Origin: Ooceraea biroi
Lineage: Eukaryota > Arthropoda > Insecta > Hymenoptera > Formicidae
DNA: 64,000 nt
Assembly: GCF_003672135.1 (NCBI RefSeq)
Contig: NC_039518.1
Coordinates: 9,178,136 to 9,242,135 of the forward strand
Reading direction: 5' to 3'
Shown: in pieces, positions 53,608 to 63,948 of the stretch
How the letters are laid out: each line of letters begins with the position of its first letter
Position numbering within the stretch: position 1 is the stretch's first letter
Made by a program: the position numbers and the translations under genes
The notes under the pieces: model-generated
The model's database searches: none
What the model saw: only the letters and a program-made list of their open reading frames with translations
Told to the model about the DNA's origin: nothing

Positions 53608-55747
53608 TCAACACGTACAATTGGCCTGCGGTTCCGGAAACAGCTTCGTCGTTTCATCGATCGCATTCGCGACGTAGTCCAAATTAGATTCGTTAAGTCC
53701 ACACATGTTTATACGTCCGCTCCGTAACATGTAAATGTGATAATGATCCCTTAAATGCTGTACTTGCTTCTCTGGAAAGGAATTGAAACTTACCCTTGGT
53801 GTTCTCGTCAAAAAGTTGAGACAAAGACATTTATAAAGATCATTTCTAAAACTAACCAATGAGTCCTGTGTATGAGAACATTCCAATTTGTTGGATAATA
53901 TGATCCCAAGTACCTGGAGTGCCTAATTTGAGCAGTCTGTGGTGTAAACCTATTCTCATTTGTTTAATTCTACTTGACATCGTCTTGATATGGTCCTTCC
54001 TACAATGCGTCGAGAATCATTACTCGACTAATTGATTAGATTTCCAGAGGACATTACAGACTACGAAACGATACCATTCTTCAAAGAGGCCTGGATCCCT
54101 CAGTACTGTCGCGACGATCCGAGCACCGTGATTGGGAGGATTGCTGTACATTCCTCGGACAATCAGGGTTAACTGCGACTTTGCTTGTACCAGTTCCTTC
54201 GTGTCAGTCAAGACGAAAACTATGTTACCAACTCTTTCGTTGTACAATCCAAAATTTTTCGCGAAACTCTGCGTACAGATGAATTCGATCCCACGTTCGG
54301 CAAACATTCGTACGGCATACGCATCCTTGTCCAGATCCCCGCTTGCGAAACCCTATCGAGAATCAACAAGTTAGTTGGGGCGCGCTACGCAAAAACGATG
54401 ACAGCAACGATCGCAACATCAGCTGTTTCATACGTTCCATACGAACGGACATTGACCTGATATGCACTGTCGAATAATGGAAAAAGTCGTTTCTCCTGTA
54501 TCACATCCGCTATGTTGGCCCATTGCTCCGGTGTTGGATCGCATCCAGTGGGATTGTGTGCGCAAGCATGTAGAATAATGACCGCATTTTCCGGAGCATC
54601 TCTCAAATCACGAAGCATTCCCTCCAAGTCGATATTGCGCGTCTTCTCGTCCCAATACGTATATTCCCGTGCGTTTTTGAATCCTCCATTAGTAAACACC
54701 AATCTGTGATTTTCTGCCAGCAGTAATAACTTTATACGTTGTCACATCATGGACGGAGCAAGAGATGAGTACCATGTCTGTAGAAATTTACTTACCCCAG
54801 GAAGGCTTGCTGTAGTAGATAGTATCGTAATGTAGAATGCGACTCAAAAATTCAGCTGCGACACGAAGTGCTCCCGTGCCAGAAAGCGACTGAACACCAA
54901 AGGCACGCCCTTGGGCAATAACGGGAGAATCTGCACCCAGTAACATGCTCGTAGCAGCTTCGCTAAATGCCTCCAAGCCCAACACCGGCAAATATTCATG
55001 GTTCTGTAGATCATCGGCAGCAAGTGATTTCTCTACTTTTCTTACGACCGGCAGGACCCATGGTTTACCTTCGTTAGTGCGGTAAGCTGGAAAAGAGGGA
55101 GAGGAAATCGTATATTTTTCAAAGTTAAGCGAGTAATGTCACAATTGTACGACACTAGAGCGATCAAGGAATTAAAAGATTGAAATTTTTGACAACTTTT
55201 ATTCTATAAGTCGTAACGTTACTCTTTCTTATATATATATGTTACTGTATATATATAAGTGTATATATATATATACACTTAAGAATTCATTTTTGTTTTG
55301 CAAACAAGATGCAAATGAAGAATTGCAACAAGTGCTGAGGAGTGCTCAGTCCACAGTAGCATGGTATTAGTGCTATTCACCTTTACTCCTTACTTTTACA
55401 GAGCGAGACTATGCCTGTGTATCTATATGTGTATCTCTACATGATGAAATAACACGTTATATAATCATTCTGGAAGTGATCCAAAGGGCATAAAGTACAG
55501 AGATAAATGTACAGATACAGATACACTCTACAACAAAGTGCTGAAACGTAAGACTTTTTAAAAGTAAGCGCCATTTGAAATTGATTGTTGAGCGAGGGAT
55601 CGTAAGGAATAAAATACAACTACGTAAATACGTACCTCCTATAGTAAGATTAACTTTCTTCTCGTAAGCATCGTCGACGAATGCTTTTTGCAATGCAAAA
55701 ACCTCAATGGGTGGCCCCAGTTTTATTCCTGTGAATCTGGTAGACAT
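53608..55747 (-). CDS. GOT1: Aspartate aminotransferase, cytosolic type
   Basis: Exons in transcript order: 55747-55636, 55086-54796, 54713-54457, 54352-54075, 53999-53857, 53771-53608. Phases agree and give 414 residues (human GOT1 413). The enzyme uses pyridoxal phosphate to interconvert aspartate plus 2-oxoglutarate with oxaloacetate plus glutamate, in amino-acid metabolism and the malate-aspartate shuttle. Cofactor-site motifs are intact: SGTGALRVAAEFL, HACAHNPTGCDPT, DSAYQGFASGD and SFAKNFGLYNERVGN, whose Lys forms the Schiff base. The substrate-binding Arg is in LRSGRINM. The absence of a mitochondrial presequence and the closer match to GOT1 indicate the cytosolic form. The ATG at 55747 lies just before the conserved PIEVFAL. 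Confidence 0.96.
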
Positions 55748-55971
55748 ATCGTTGCGAAAAATAACCACAGTAGCGAATGTCGAATTAAATGACAAATTCT
55801 CGCGAGTACGTGATTGAAATACAAGTAGAAATGTACAAAGCAAAGTCGAAGTGGATTTGAGCGCACGCGCACAGATGGATATTACTCCGTAGTTTGTGAC
55901 TGGTATAAATCGCGACGATTGCACACACGCGACATATACATATGTACCGTCGCGCCAATTGACGCAAGTGA
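55748..55971. promoter_or_regulatory. GOT1 upstream region, left of the transposon
   Basis: Only 224 bases separate the GOT1 start from the transposon insertion, so the 5' UTR and proximal promoter must be here or within the element. No defined motif is claimed. Confidence 0.35.
55963..55971. repeat. Target-site duplication, left copy (CGCAAGTGA)
   Basis: This 9-base sequence recurs exactly at 60699-60707, immediately outside the other end of the element. Confidence 0.95.
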
Positions 55972-57027
55972 ACCTCCGGGAAGTTAGCCGGGTAACTTTT
56001 ACTTTTTTAATTTTTGACTTTACGAATCGTTTGTTGGTCGTTTGTTGGTAATTGTTGGCCTAATTAAAAGGTTTGTTGGCTAATACTTTTTTTTTTTAAA
56101 TAAAAGAAAATTGTGTGGAAAGTTAGCCGGACGAAACTTATTTTTTTACCATTTGCGGCTTAATCGATGCGCAATCGTTTGTTGGTCACAGATAAACCAA
56201 TTAAAACGTTTGTTGGTTTATCTGTCTTGAAAAAAAAATAAAAAACTTATGTGCACTCCCGACTCCGTGAAACGGTGGCGTCATCTGCGCAGTCAGATGC
56301 GCAGCCGTATGTAGCACATCTTTATCTTTATACGTCTATGATGGAATGTTTACATTGCTTTTTATTAATCCCTTTGAGGACTGTAAATACTCCAAAGTTA
56401 TTATGCTTGTGAACCCCAAGTGCAAACAGATCTCGGGGTTGTATCATACAGAATTGATGCTCTCGACAACATCGCAAATGTTGTAAGAAAAACCTTGGCC
56501 ACGGAACCAAGTATAAAAAAATACGACGAAATGCACGAGCTGCAAGGGTAGCACGTATCCAACTGTAGTATTAGAGCCAAATCATAAAATTATTGGAAAA
56601 GAAGGCTTTAGATCTCTGGAGAAATCTTTGTTCTTTCGATCGCCAAGTTATCACATACGTTGTAAAGATCCATGCTTGGGAAAGTATACGTTTAAGGAGC
56701 CAGGAATTCACATTTTCATCGAGCTCGATATACGCCCTAATCTTCAAAGTAACAGTTTGAGCTGTATGCTGGATCGAATGCCGACAACACTCGGTCTTCA
56801 ATGCGACGAAAATACAATCGAATACAGGTAAGCACAAAAACTTTTTTATTTGCAGATACATATACAGATATATTTTTTAAATGTATAAAAACTGGATTAA
56901 TTACTATTTTAAGGTTAATCGGAGTAATAGACTACACATCGGGGCACTACATTGCATACTGCTTGCGTTCTAATGGATTTTGGCAGATGTACGACGATTT
57001 GCGAACAAGTGTGGTTCTAAAACTATA
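55972..57027 (+). repeat. Left inverted arm of the foldback element
   Basis: It matches the reverse complement of 59642-60698 along its whole length, apart from a few changes such as poly-T length. The GTTTGTTGG motif occurs at 56029, 56040, 56071, 56177 and 56208. AAGTTAGCCGG occurs at the end and again at 56119. Confidence 0.95.
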
Positions 57028-57028
57028 A
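56430..57028 (+). pseudogene. Ubiquitin-specific-protease-like C-terminal fragment (left-arm copy)
   Basis: Reading inward, an ancestral coding sequence is visible with frame breaks. It includes TDLGVVSYRIDALDNIANVV, a CTSCKG segment, and PTVVLEPNHKIIGKEGF, then runs to TIEYR. An intron (56828-56913, GTAAGC to TTTTAAG) separates it from LIGVIDYTSGHYIAYCLR and MYDDLRTSVVLKL with a stop at 57026. GHYIAY followed by YDDL is the histidine box of USP-family deubiquitinases. The catalytic Cys box is absent, so no enzyme can be made. The retained intron indicates DNA-level acquisition rather than retrocopying. It could derive from a host gene or from an older element-borne gene. Confidence 0.7.
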
Positions 57029-57095
57029 TAACTCCACATCTTGTAGTATATATACAAAAATCAGTTTAAAGATGGAAAACCAACTGAAACTGACA
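57028..57095 (+). repeat. Partial third copy of the central palindrome arm
   Basis: The sequence after the left arm, from AATAACTCCACATCTTG to about 57095, repeats 59456-59523 in direct orientation. It then diverges abruptly (GAAACTG followed by ACAAACTG here and AGGTTCCTG there), which marks a deletion or recombination junction. Confidence 0.85.
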
Positions 57096-57894
57096 AACTG
57101 CCAGAAAATAGCACGTATTATGTCTTGTTGGAAGATAGCATCCTTGAAATTTTCAAACAATTTGGAGAATATGAAATATCACTATTCACAGACTTTATAG
57201 ACGAATATGAAAGAACTTTTTTTCATTGGAGAGATCATGATACAACCACCTATGACTGAAGGTAGTGTTTAGATGTCCTTGTAAATATTTTTCTTATCTG
57301 TACAATATAATAATAATAATGATAATTATTTCTTTACAACAGTTTACCAGAACGAGAAATAAAGATCCTAGTATGGGTATTTGGTATAAAACTTTCTGAC
57401 GGAGGCCATAAAAGAGGCAAAGTTAGATGCTTTTAATTTTGATATTATTGAAACTTTTCTTAGCAATGGCAATGGCAAACCATATAAAATGGATGATATA
57501 GAAAGGAGAGTATTTGAATATTATGATAAACTAGGAACAAGGAACAATGTTGTCAAAAAAGTCTATAAAGGTTTGTTGCAGACTTGGAATATCTGACAGG
57601 TAACAATGAAATTGGAAAAAAAGCTAATGAAAAGAATTGCTTGAATTACAGAAATAATTATAAGAAGCCAAATTCTCTTGAATCTCAAAATGGGATCGTA
57701 AAGAAAGACAGTGAAAACTATGAAAGTCCAAACTATAAGGAGGTTAATAAGGAATCAAATATTGATATCAGAATGTACATTACCAACAAATTTTATGAAA
57801 TGGAGAAAAGATTGAGGAAAAGAAACGAAATGGAAGCTAATACCAATCAGAAACTGGATACCATCTTGAGTAAACTTGAAACACAGCTAAATTA
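57072..57894 (+). pseudogene. Degraded ORF inside the element, origin unknown
   Basis: Fragments of one or more coding sequences can be followed through several stops and frame changes. One piece reads YYVLLEDSILEIFKQFGEY, then DEYERTFFHW. A later one reads DIERRVFEYYDKLGTRNNVV. A final open stretch (57584-57894) is Lys/Asn/Glu-rich, with a helical end (FYEMEKRLRKRNEMEANTNQ) that looks like a short coiled coil. I do not recognise the family. It could be a remnant of the element's own gene or another captured fragment. Confidence 0.4.
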
Positions 57895-58804
57895 AAAATA
57901 TAAAAATGTCTCTGATTAAACTTTTATTTCAAGTGGACGAGACACAACAGAATAACAGAATTATGATATAAAAGCAATATGTATATCTATTGATTATTTA
58001 GTAACATTTTTAATATGTTATATATGACAAATTCGTCTTAGTGTGATGATATTGATTTATATAATAAAAACGTACAGTAATTTTAAGAAGATACAAAGTT
58101 CATTTTTTATTTTTGTATATTTTTTAGATTACAATTCTCAAGTATATATGGACATTCATACATTTTATTTATTACCATATTTAAATCTTGTATCCAAAGC
58201 ATTGCACAACTTCACAAGTTAACATTCGAACATTTTTAACTTGTATATTATCAATTCAATTTGCCTCAAAATATCGAGTTAGTCAAAAAATTGTGTTCGA
58301 TTTTCAATATTTATGATGATGCCACATGTAATACACAGGCAACGATATTGATAATGTCTACTTCATAGAAAATGACTAATCGTAAATAATGATTATATGA
58401 AAAAGTGATTACTTGATTGATGAATAGTTTGCTTTTATTGAGTGCAGTAAAATTTGACGCAAAAATCGAACTTTTTGACGGACTCTATATTTATATGATT
58501 ATAATAATCTGCATAAAATATTGCTTCAAAAATATATATGTATATGTGATAGTATGTTAAACTGATAAGTTATGAGCGAAGTTGTTTTAAATGATTATAA
58601 AATACTGTAAACAAAAATCTAAAACGTGAAACGATTATTTTAAAATCATTATTTCTACGTTTAATGTATTTAAGCTTTAAAGTATGTATATTATAGACGT
58701 TGTTGAAGTAGTACGTAACAAACAAGAAAGTACGAAAAAATATGCAATAATTATATGAATTAAGAAAAATGTGATTAGCAGTAATTCAATGAAACGACAG
58801 CCTC
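57895..58804. other. AT-rich interior of the foldback element
   Basis: About 0.9 kb of AT-rich sequence with no protein-like frame or recognised repeat. Confidence 0.5.
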
Positions 58805-59434
58805 TTAATCTGTTTGGTCCTCCTTAGGAGGATTCCAAGAATGCAGTTGTTTCCGCTACAATCTTATCATGCCATCCCAGCCTCTTCTGCTGTATTTTAT
58901 ATATTTTGGAGGTGTCCTCGGATGTTCTCGTGTACGTTTCTTTCTGAAATAAAAGTCGATAAATAAATCAATGGTATTCCACCTTAAACACAAGTGATCT
59001 ACAGAATCCTGAACACTTACTTAGGCACCAACTCGATGTATCTGTCATACCCAATAGTATTCTTTCCATAAACTATTTCTGCCTGCGTGTCAATACAACT
59101 GAATCCGTTTCACGCTCTATATGCTTTTTACCATTATCTGAAGAGTTTCTAGAGTTAGAGCTTGAGTCAATGGAATAACTTCTGTAACGAGAAATCTTAA
59201 AAACATCGTTGTAATTCTCACTATTCTGCCTCGTTTGCCTATGCCATGTATGCGATTCTTCTAACTAGTTCTTTACATTGTCTCTATACTCTATACACAT
59301 AATGTTACTTGTGATCTGTATCATTACCTTCTGTCCAATCAACATTGTCACTTTCTGCTTTTGAATTTGCATTATTCACAGGAACCTCAGTTTCAGTTGG
59401 TTTTCCATCTTTAAACTGATTTTTGTATATATAC
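58805..59434 (-). pseudogene. SLBP-like (histone stem-loop-binding protein) pseudogene captured in the element
   Basis: Three exon-like blocks with intact splice signals: about 59434-59328, 59257-59021 and 58943-58805. SLBP binds the 3' stem-loop of replication-dependent histone mRNAs. The block order matches the family: an upstream SDNVDWTE segment, a Ser-rich linker, ETDSVVLTRRQK, then YGKNTIGYDRYIELVPK, then HPRTPPKYIKYSRRGWD and LHSWNPP. The motifs YDRYI and KYSRRxWD are diagnostic of the RNA-binding domain. It is broken twice. After RRQK a TAG appears, where the frame appears to lack four bases. A second TAG replaces the Trp expected after MIRL. Retained introns show it was copied as genomic DNA. 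Its 5' end abuts the centre of the 59.45 kb palindrome. Confidence 0.85.
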
Positions 59435-59643
59435 TACAAGATGTGGAGGTATTATAATAACTCCACATCTTGTAGTATATATACAAAAATCAGTTTAAAG
59501 ATGGAAAACCAACTGAAACTGAGGTTCCTGTGAATAATGCAAATTCAAAAGCAGAAAGTGACAATGTTGATTGGACAGAAGGTAATGATACAGATCACAA
59601 GTAACATTATGTGTATAGAGTATAGAGACAATGTAAAGAACTA
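59266..59643. repeat. 184 bp-arm palindrome nested in the element
   Basis: 59266-59449 is the inverted copy of 59460-59643. The 10-base spacer is itself a perfect palindrome (TATTATAATA). The arms contain the first SLBP-like exon and its donor region, once per strand. The right arm joins directly to the large right inverted arm. Confidence 0.93.
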
Positions 59644-60240
59644 TAGTTTTAGAACCACACTTGTTCGCAAATCGTCGTACATCTGCCAAAATCCATTAGA
59701 ACGCAAGCAGTATGCAATGTAGTGCCCCGATGTGTAGTCTATTACTCCGATTAACCTTAAAATAGTAATTAATCCAGTTTTTATACATTTAAAAAATATA
59801 TCTGTATATGTATCTGCAAATAAAAAAGTTTTTGTGCTTACCTGTATTCGATTGTATTTTCGTCGCATTGAAGACCGAGTGTTGTCGGCATTCGATCCAG
59901 CATACAGCTCAAACTGTTACTTTGAAGATTAGGGCGTATATCGAGCTCGATGAAAATGTGAATTCCTGGCTCCTTAAACGTATACTTTCCCAAGCATGGA
60001 TCTTTACAACGTATGTGATAACTTGGCGATCGAAAGAACAAAGATTTCTCCAGAGATCTAAAGCCTTCTTTTCCAATAATTTTATGATTTGGCTCTAATA
60101 CTACAGTTGGATACGTGCTACCCTTGCAGCTCGTGCATTTCGTCGTATTTTTTTATACTTGGTTCCGTGGCCAAGGTTTTTCTTACAACATTTGCGATGT
60201 TGTCGAGAGCATCAATTCTGTATGATACAACCCCGAGATC
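59641..60240 (-). pseudogene. USP-like C-terminal fragment (right-arm copy)
   Basis: Mirror-image copy of the left-arm fragment, with the same intron, the GHYIAY histidine box and the stop after VVLKL. The two ORF segments (60041-59838 and 59868-59641) encode the same peptides as the left copy, showing the arms have hardly diverged. Confidence 0.7.
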
Positions 60241-60698
60241 TGTTTGCACTTGGGGTTCACAAGCATAATAACTTTGGAGTATTTACAGTCCTCAAAGGGA
60301 TTAATAAAAAGCAATGTAAACATTCCATCATAGACGTATAAAGATAAAGATGTGCTACATACGGCTGCGCATCTGACTGCGCAGATGACGCCACCGTTTC
60401 ACGGAGTCGGGAGTGCACATAAGTTTTTTATTTTTTTTTCAAGACAGATAAACCAACAAACGTTTTAATTGGTTTATCTGTGACCAACAAACGATTGCGC
60501 ATCGATTAAGCCGCAAATGGTAAAAAAATAAGTTTCGTCCGGCTAACTTTCCACACAATTTTCTTTTATTTAAAAAAAAAAAAGTATTAGCCAACAAACC
60601 TTTTAATTAGGCCAACAATTACCAACAAACGACCAACAAACGATTCGTAAAGTCAAAAATTAAAAAAGTAAAAGTTACCCGGCTAACTTCCCGGAGGT
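59642..60698 (-). repeat. Right inverted arm of the foldback element
   Basis: Inverted copy of 55972-57027, ending AACTTCCCGGAGGT, with matching CCAACAAAC motifs. Reading frames on both strands reproduce those in the left arm exactly, for example 59808-60098 and 56571-56861. Confidence 0.95.
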
Positions 60699-60707
60699 CG
60701 CAAGTGA
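60699..60707. repeat. Target-site duplication, right copy (CGCAAGTGA)
   Basis: Exact 9-base match to 55963-55971, directly adjoining the element end. Confidence 0.95.
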
Positions 60708-61321
60708 ACGTAAGTAACGTAACTACGTAAGTAGCTACTTTACACGGAACATTCATTTCACTTTTACACCCTGCATATATATATATGCATATATATATAT
60801 ATGCACACATAACCAACATAGCTAATGCCAACAGCGCGAAAATACGCTGCGCGAACGCAGCCGAAGGATAAATAATTGAGTGTTATACATTTATTGTGCG
60901 TGAAAAAATCCAGCGAAATCTATCGAAGTAGGATTTCAAATCGGTTTTAAATTTCTTCTCCCTAGTTAGTAGTTTTTTCGCTTCAGTGTGTTCCAAAACT
61001 ATTTACCCTCATTACCTTCCGTTTGCCCTAACACCAGTTTTGGAACGTAGCAGTTTCAACAGTTGGACAACGTTACTAGATTTTCCACTAAATGACGCTT
61101 TGGGTTGGTCATATTGGCATTGCTGGAAAGCCACGGAAAAGAGAGGTCGCAGGATTCGAGGCTCATCGCATCGATGGAATAGATCGATCGTTACGAGAAG
61201 GATGGTTGTTGGCTACTTTCAGACGTATTGGTGACGTTCTATTCAAAGATGGCGATGGCGAGTGCGCCATGTTTCCTGTGATGTTCGAGCGTTAGAGAAA
61301 TTTTTGGGAAGCTTGATTCGT
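60708..61321 (+). promoter_or_regulatory. BIRC6 upstream region and 5' UTR
   Basis: This lies between the transposon and the BIRC6 start codon. A palindromic TA-rich stretch with TGCATA is at 60775-60806. A 67-codon upstream ORF (61092-61295) ends 26 bases before the main ATG in a different frame, so it could reduce or regulate initiation if it is in the mRNA. Confidence 0.4.
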
Positions 61322-63948
61322 ATGAGCAAAATGGCTGATGATGACCCGTCGCTACTGCAGGAAGACGGTTGCCTGAACGTGGACACCGAGTGCAAGAGCA
61401 TAATCTATCATGCCAATTTAAACGTTCTACTTATCACCACAAGCAGTGCACAAGTATACGTATTCGATGTCAACTCCGGCGTGATTTTGCAAAGAAGTTT
61501 TCTCTCTGGTAAGCGCGTACGTCGTCGTTTTAATCGTCTCCGTAGACGAATCATGCCGGCGAAACTATTTGTCGCTCCGCCCATCTCTGTCCGTTTATAT
61601 GTTACGTCTGTCCGACGTCTACCCAACATTTGCAGCATACTGTGCAATAGCGTCTCACAGTCAAGGTCGCGCGTGTTTTTTGAACGTTTCAAGCACGATT
61701 GAGCTCTGTCGCAGCGATATTTTTCTCTTATGCTCCCTCGAACAACCTTCCAGCAAGAAGCGACCGTCGGGTGGTACGTCTTGATTTATCTTGTTTTCCC
61801 CTCTTTCCTTTCCTTTATCTCAATGCATCGATTCTCGTCTATTCTTTCCAGTTACGTTTTCTAGACTCGCAATTATTCTCTTTTCTTTTATCTTCCATCT
61901 CAGAGTTCATATACGAACAATTCTAATCTCGTGCTTGAATTTCAAGTGTAAGAGGTAATGAAGCACAGATAGAAAAAAACAGTCACTTGTGTGGTTTCGT
62001 CACAATGCTCCGTTATGAATTAAACTTGAGTGTGAATTTTTGAAAAAAGATATGCTAATCTTCCTGGAAATCAGAAAAATCATTTCGTGTCATGTTTTAC
62101 AATTTTACCAGTTTCCATTGTGCAGTTTACATTAGAAATGCACATACAAATACTTTGATGCTAATGTTTTATATACACAAATTCATATTTGTTATAACAT
62201 GTAGTTATCTGCATGTGCTTATCTAAACAAATTGTATTAGATCACTTTGTTAAATCAAGACAGTGATACAAAATAAATTTTAATATCTCATATGAGTGTA
62301 ATAATCATTACTAATTTACATTTATATATTTTGTATCACATATTTTTATATTATTAAGATATTACATCACATTGTTGATTTTATATAATCATAAACGTAA
62401 TAAATTATAAGATACTGTCATTTACATTGGAATTGCGATTGTTACAGGTAAAACAAATGGAAAACTGCAAGGAGTTTACTTATCTGATGGAGTAGATAAG
62501 GTACTGTATACGGATGGAAGGGGAATCGGCATACGTAGTGATTACAATGGGGTCTTGCTGTTGGACACAATACTGCAAACCCCAGTTTCTAAGAGCGAAG
62601 ATGTCATCAAGTTAGAATTACTGCTATCGGAGGCTACGATATTACTTCAATGCCTACAGTGTATAGAGCTGCCAGGGGTAGAACATTTGCTGGAAGTATT
62701 GCAAGAACTTTCAAGTAAAATTGTTGCTGCTCAAGCCAATCAGAAGAAAGGCATTAAAGCTCAAAAAGTAAGTAACTTTGCAAAATTATTCCAATATTAT
62801 CTTATTTATAATATTATGTATAGACTTAAATAAATGACTGAGTGATGAAAATATAACTCTAACGAGTATAATTTATAAGCATTTGAGTTTATAAACGAGC
62901 AAAGATAAAGTATTTTAATAGAATAACTTTTATTTAGAAATATATAATACATGGCCAATTTCTTCTTTTTCACTTAATTCATTTAAATAAAACTAATAGA
63001 TTCTATCTTGAGAAGATTCTAATTAATAATTTAAACTTTAAACTTGGGATCAAAACAATCGTGTTGGAAATAATAAATAATAATAATCACTTATCATCTA
63101 TTTTTATTAACAAAGAATAAATGCAGTTAAAAATTTATTGAAAAAGTTTGTAACTTGAGACTTAAAATTAGAATATATAATAATTGTAATATTTTAGTTT
63201 ATCATGGTATATTATATTTTGATTGGTATTATTGATATGGACAGGACAGAAGCTATTACTTGTAAATTGGTGCAGTATTTGATCCTTACTTATGGATAAT
63301 TTAATATCTTCTGTCATTTCGATTATCATGAATGATTAAGGTATTCGAGTCTTGAATAACACTCGATTTACCGATATCTCAGTAATTAAATCTTGGTACA
63401 TTATTCGACATCATTGTTGATAGTATCATTTAATATTTAATGTAAAGACTTTGACAATCTTGATTATACTAATGAGGAGAGAGAGAAAGAGGGAAGTAGT
63501 ATCGATAGTTGAAGTGATAGTACAACTTGCAGTCTTACTGTCATTATTTTTTCACATTCAAATAGAATTTCAATATCCAAATGTTTATCCTTTGAAAGAA
63601 AATCGTAGGAAAAAGTTTTCTTCTTGATAACGCTGATGTAATTATGTTAGTCATGCCCATGTTGAAACGTAACATGTGAAAGTAATGAAAATTTTCGTAC
63701 TAGTGGAACACGATATGTTTGGAGCTGCCGCACGGATCTTTGAAGCTTGTCTGTTCCAACTTAGTGATGGAATTAAAAAGGCAAAATCGGCATATAGCAG
63801 CGCTGCCTATCGCCTCCGCGATTAATGAACGACTTAATGGCCTACTGCCTAGTCTCGCGTTAGAAAATGGTCCCATTGATAGAGCATCAATGTTCAGTGA
63901 AGCAGCGCGTCGCAATACCTTTCCGAAATGGCCACATATGAATTACAA
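61322..63948 (+). CDS. BIRC6: BIRC6/Bruce, N-terminal part (continues past the window)
   Basis: Three exons visible: 61322-61508, 62448-62767, 63704-63948. Phases agree and the last ends in a donor (GTATGT). BIRC6 (Bruce, Apollon) is a giant inhibitor-of-apoptosis protein and E2/E3 ubiquitin ligase at Golgi and endosomal membranes that restrains caspases. The visible ~250 residues correspond to the conserved N-terminal region before the BIR domain. Matches to the family include EDGCLNVDTECKSIIYHANL, the DKVLYTDGRGIGIRSDYNG strand, LLLDTILQTPVSKSEDV, and WNTICLELPHGSLK with AALPIASAINERL and SEAARRNTFPKWPHMNY. The BIR zinc finger and UBC domains lie beyond 64,000. Translation may start at 61322 (MSKMADDD) or the second ATG at 61331. 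Introns of 0.94 kb each are AT-rich. Confidence 0.94.
61509..62447 (+). other. BIRC6 intron 1 of the visible part
   Basis: Bounded by GTAAGC and GTTACAG. The sequence is AT-rich with no gene recognised. ORFs at its start are readthrough of exon 1 in other frames. Confidence 0.8.
62768..63703 (+). other. BIRC6 intron 2 of the visible part
   Basis: Bounded by GTAAGT and GTACTAG. AT-rich, with a short GAGA tract at 63476-63492. No gene recognised. Confidence 0.8.

Larger units (their letters stand above)
55972..60698. mobile_element. Foldback/Mutator-like DNA transposon carrying gene fragments
   Basis: This 4,727 bp element begins ACCTCCGGGAAGTTAGCCGG and ends with its inverted copy. A perfect 9 bp duplication (CGCAAGTGA) flanks it. 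The inverted arms are about 1,056 bp (55972-57027 and 59642-60698) and nearly identical. The outer ~250 bases of each arm carry five copies of GTTTGTTGG and two of AAGTTAGCCGG, giving the subterminal-repeat look of foldback elements. A 9 bp duplication is typical of Mutator-like elements, including Drosophila FB/NOF. Each arm contains a USP-like gene fragment. The centre holds an SLBP-like pseudogene and a degraded Lys/Asn-rich ORF. No transposase was recognised, so the element is probably non-autonomous. The near-identity of the arms suggests recent activity or gene conversion. Confidence 0.92.

Noticed and set aside
56571..56861. - strand ORF in the left arm, repeated at 59808-60098
   Set aside because: It is the antisense shadow of the USP-like fragment and lacks independent domain features.
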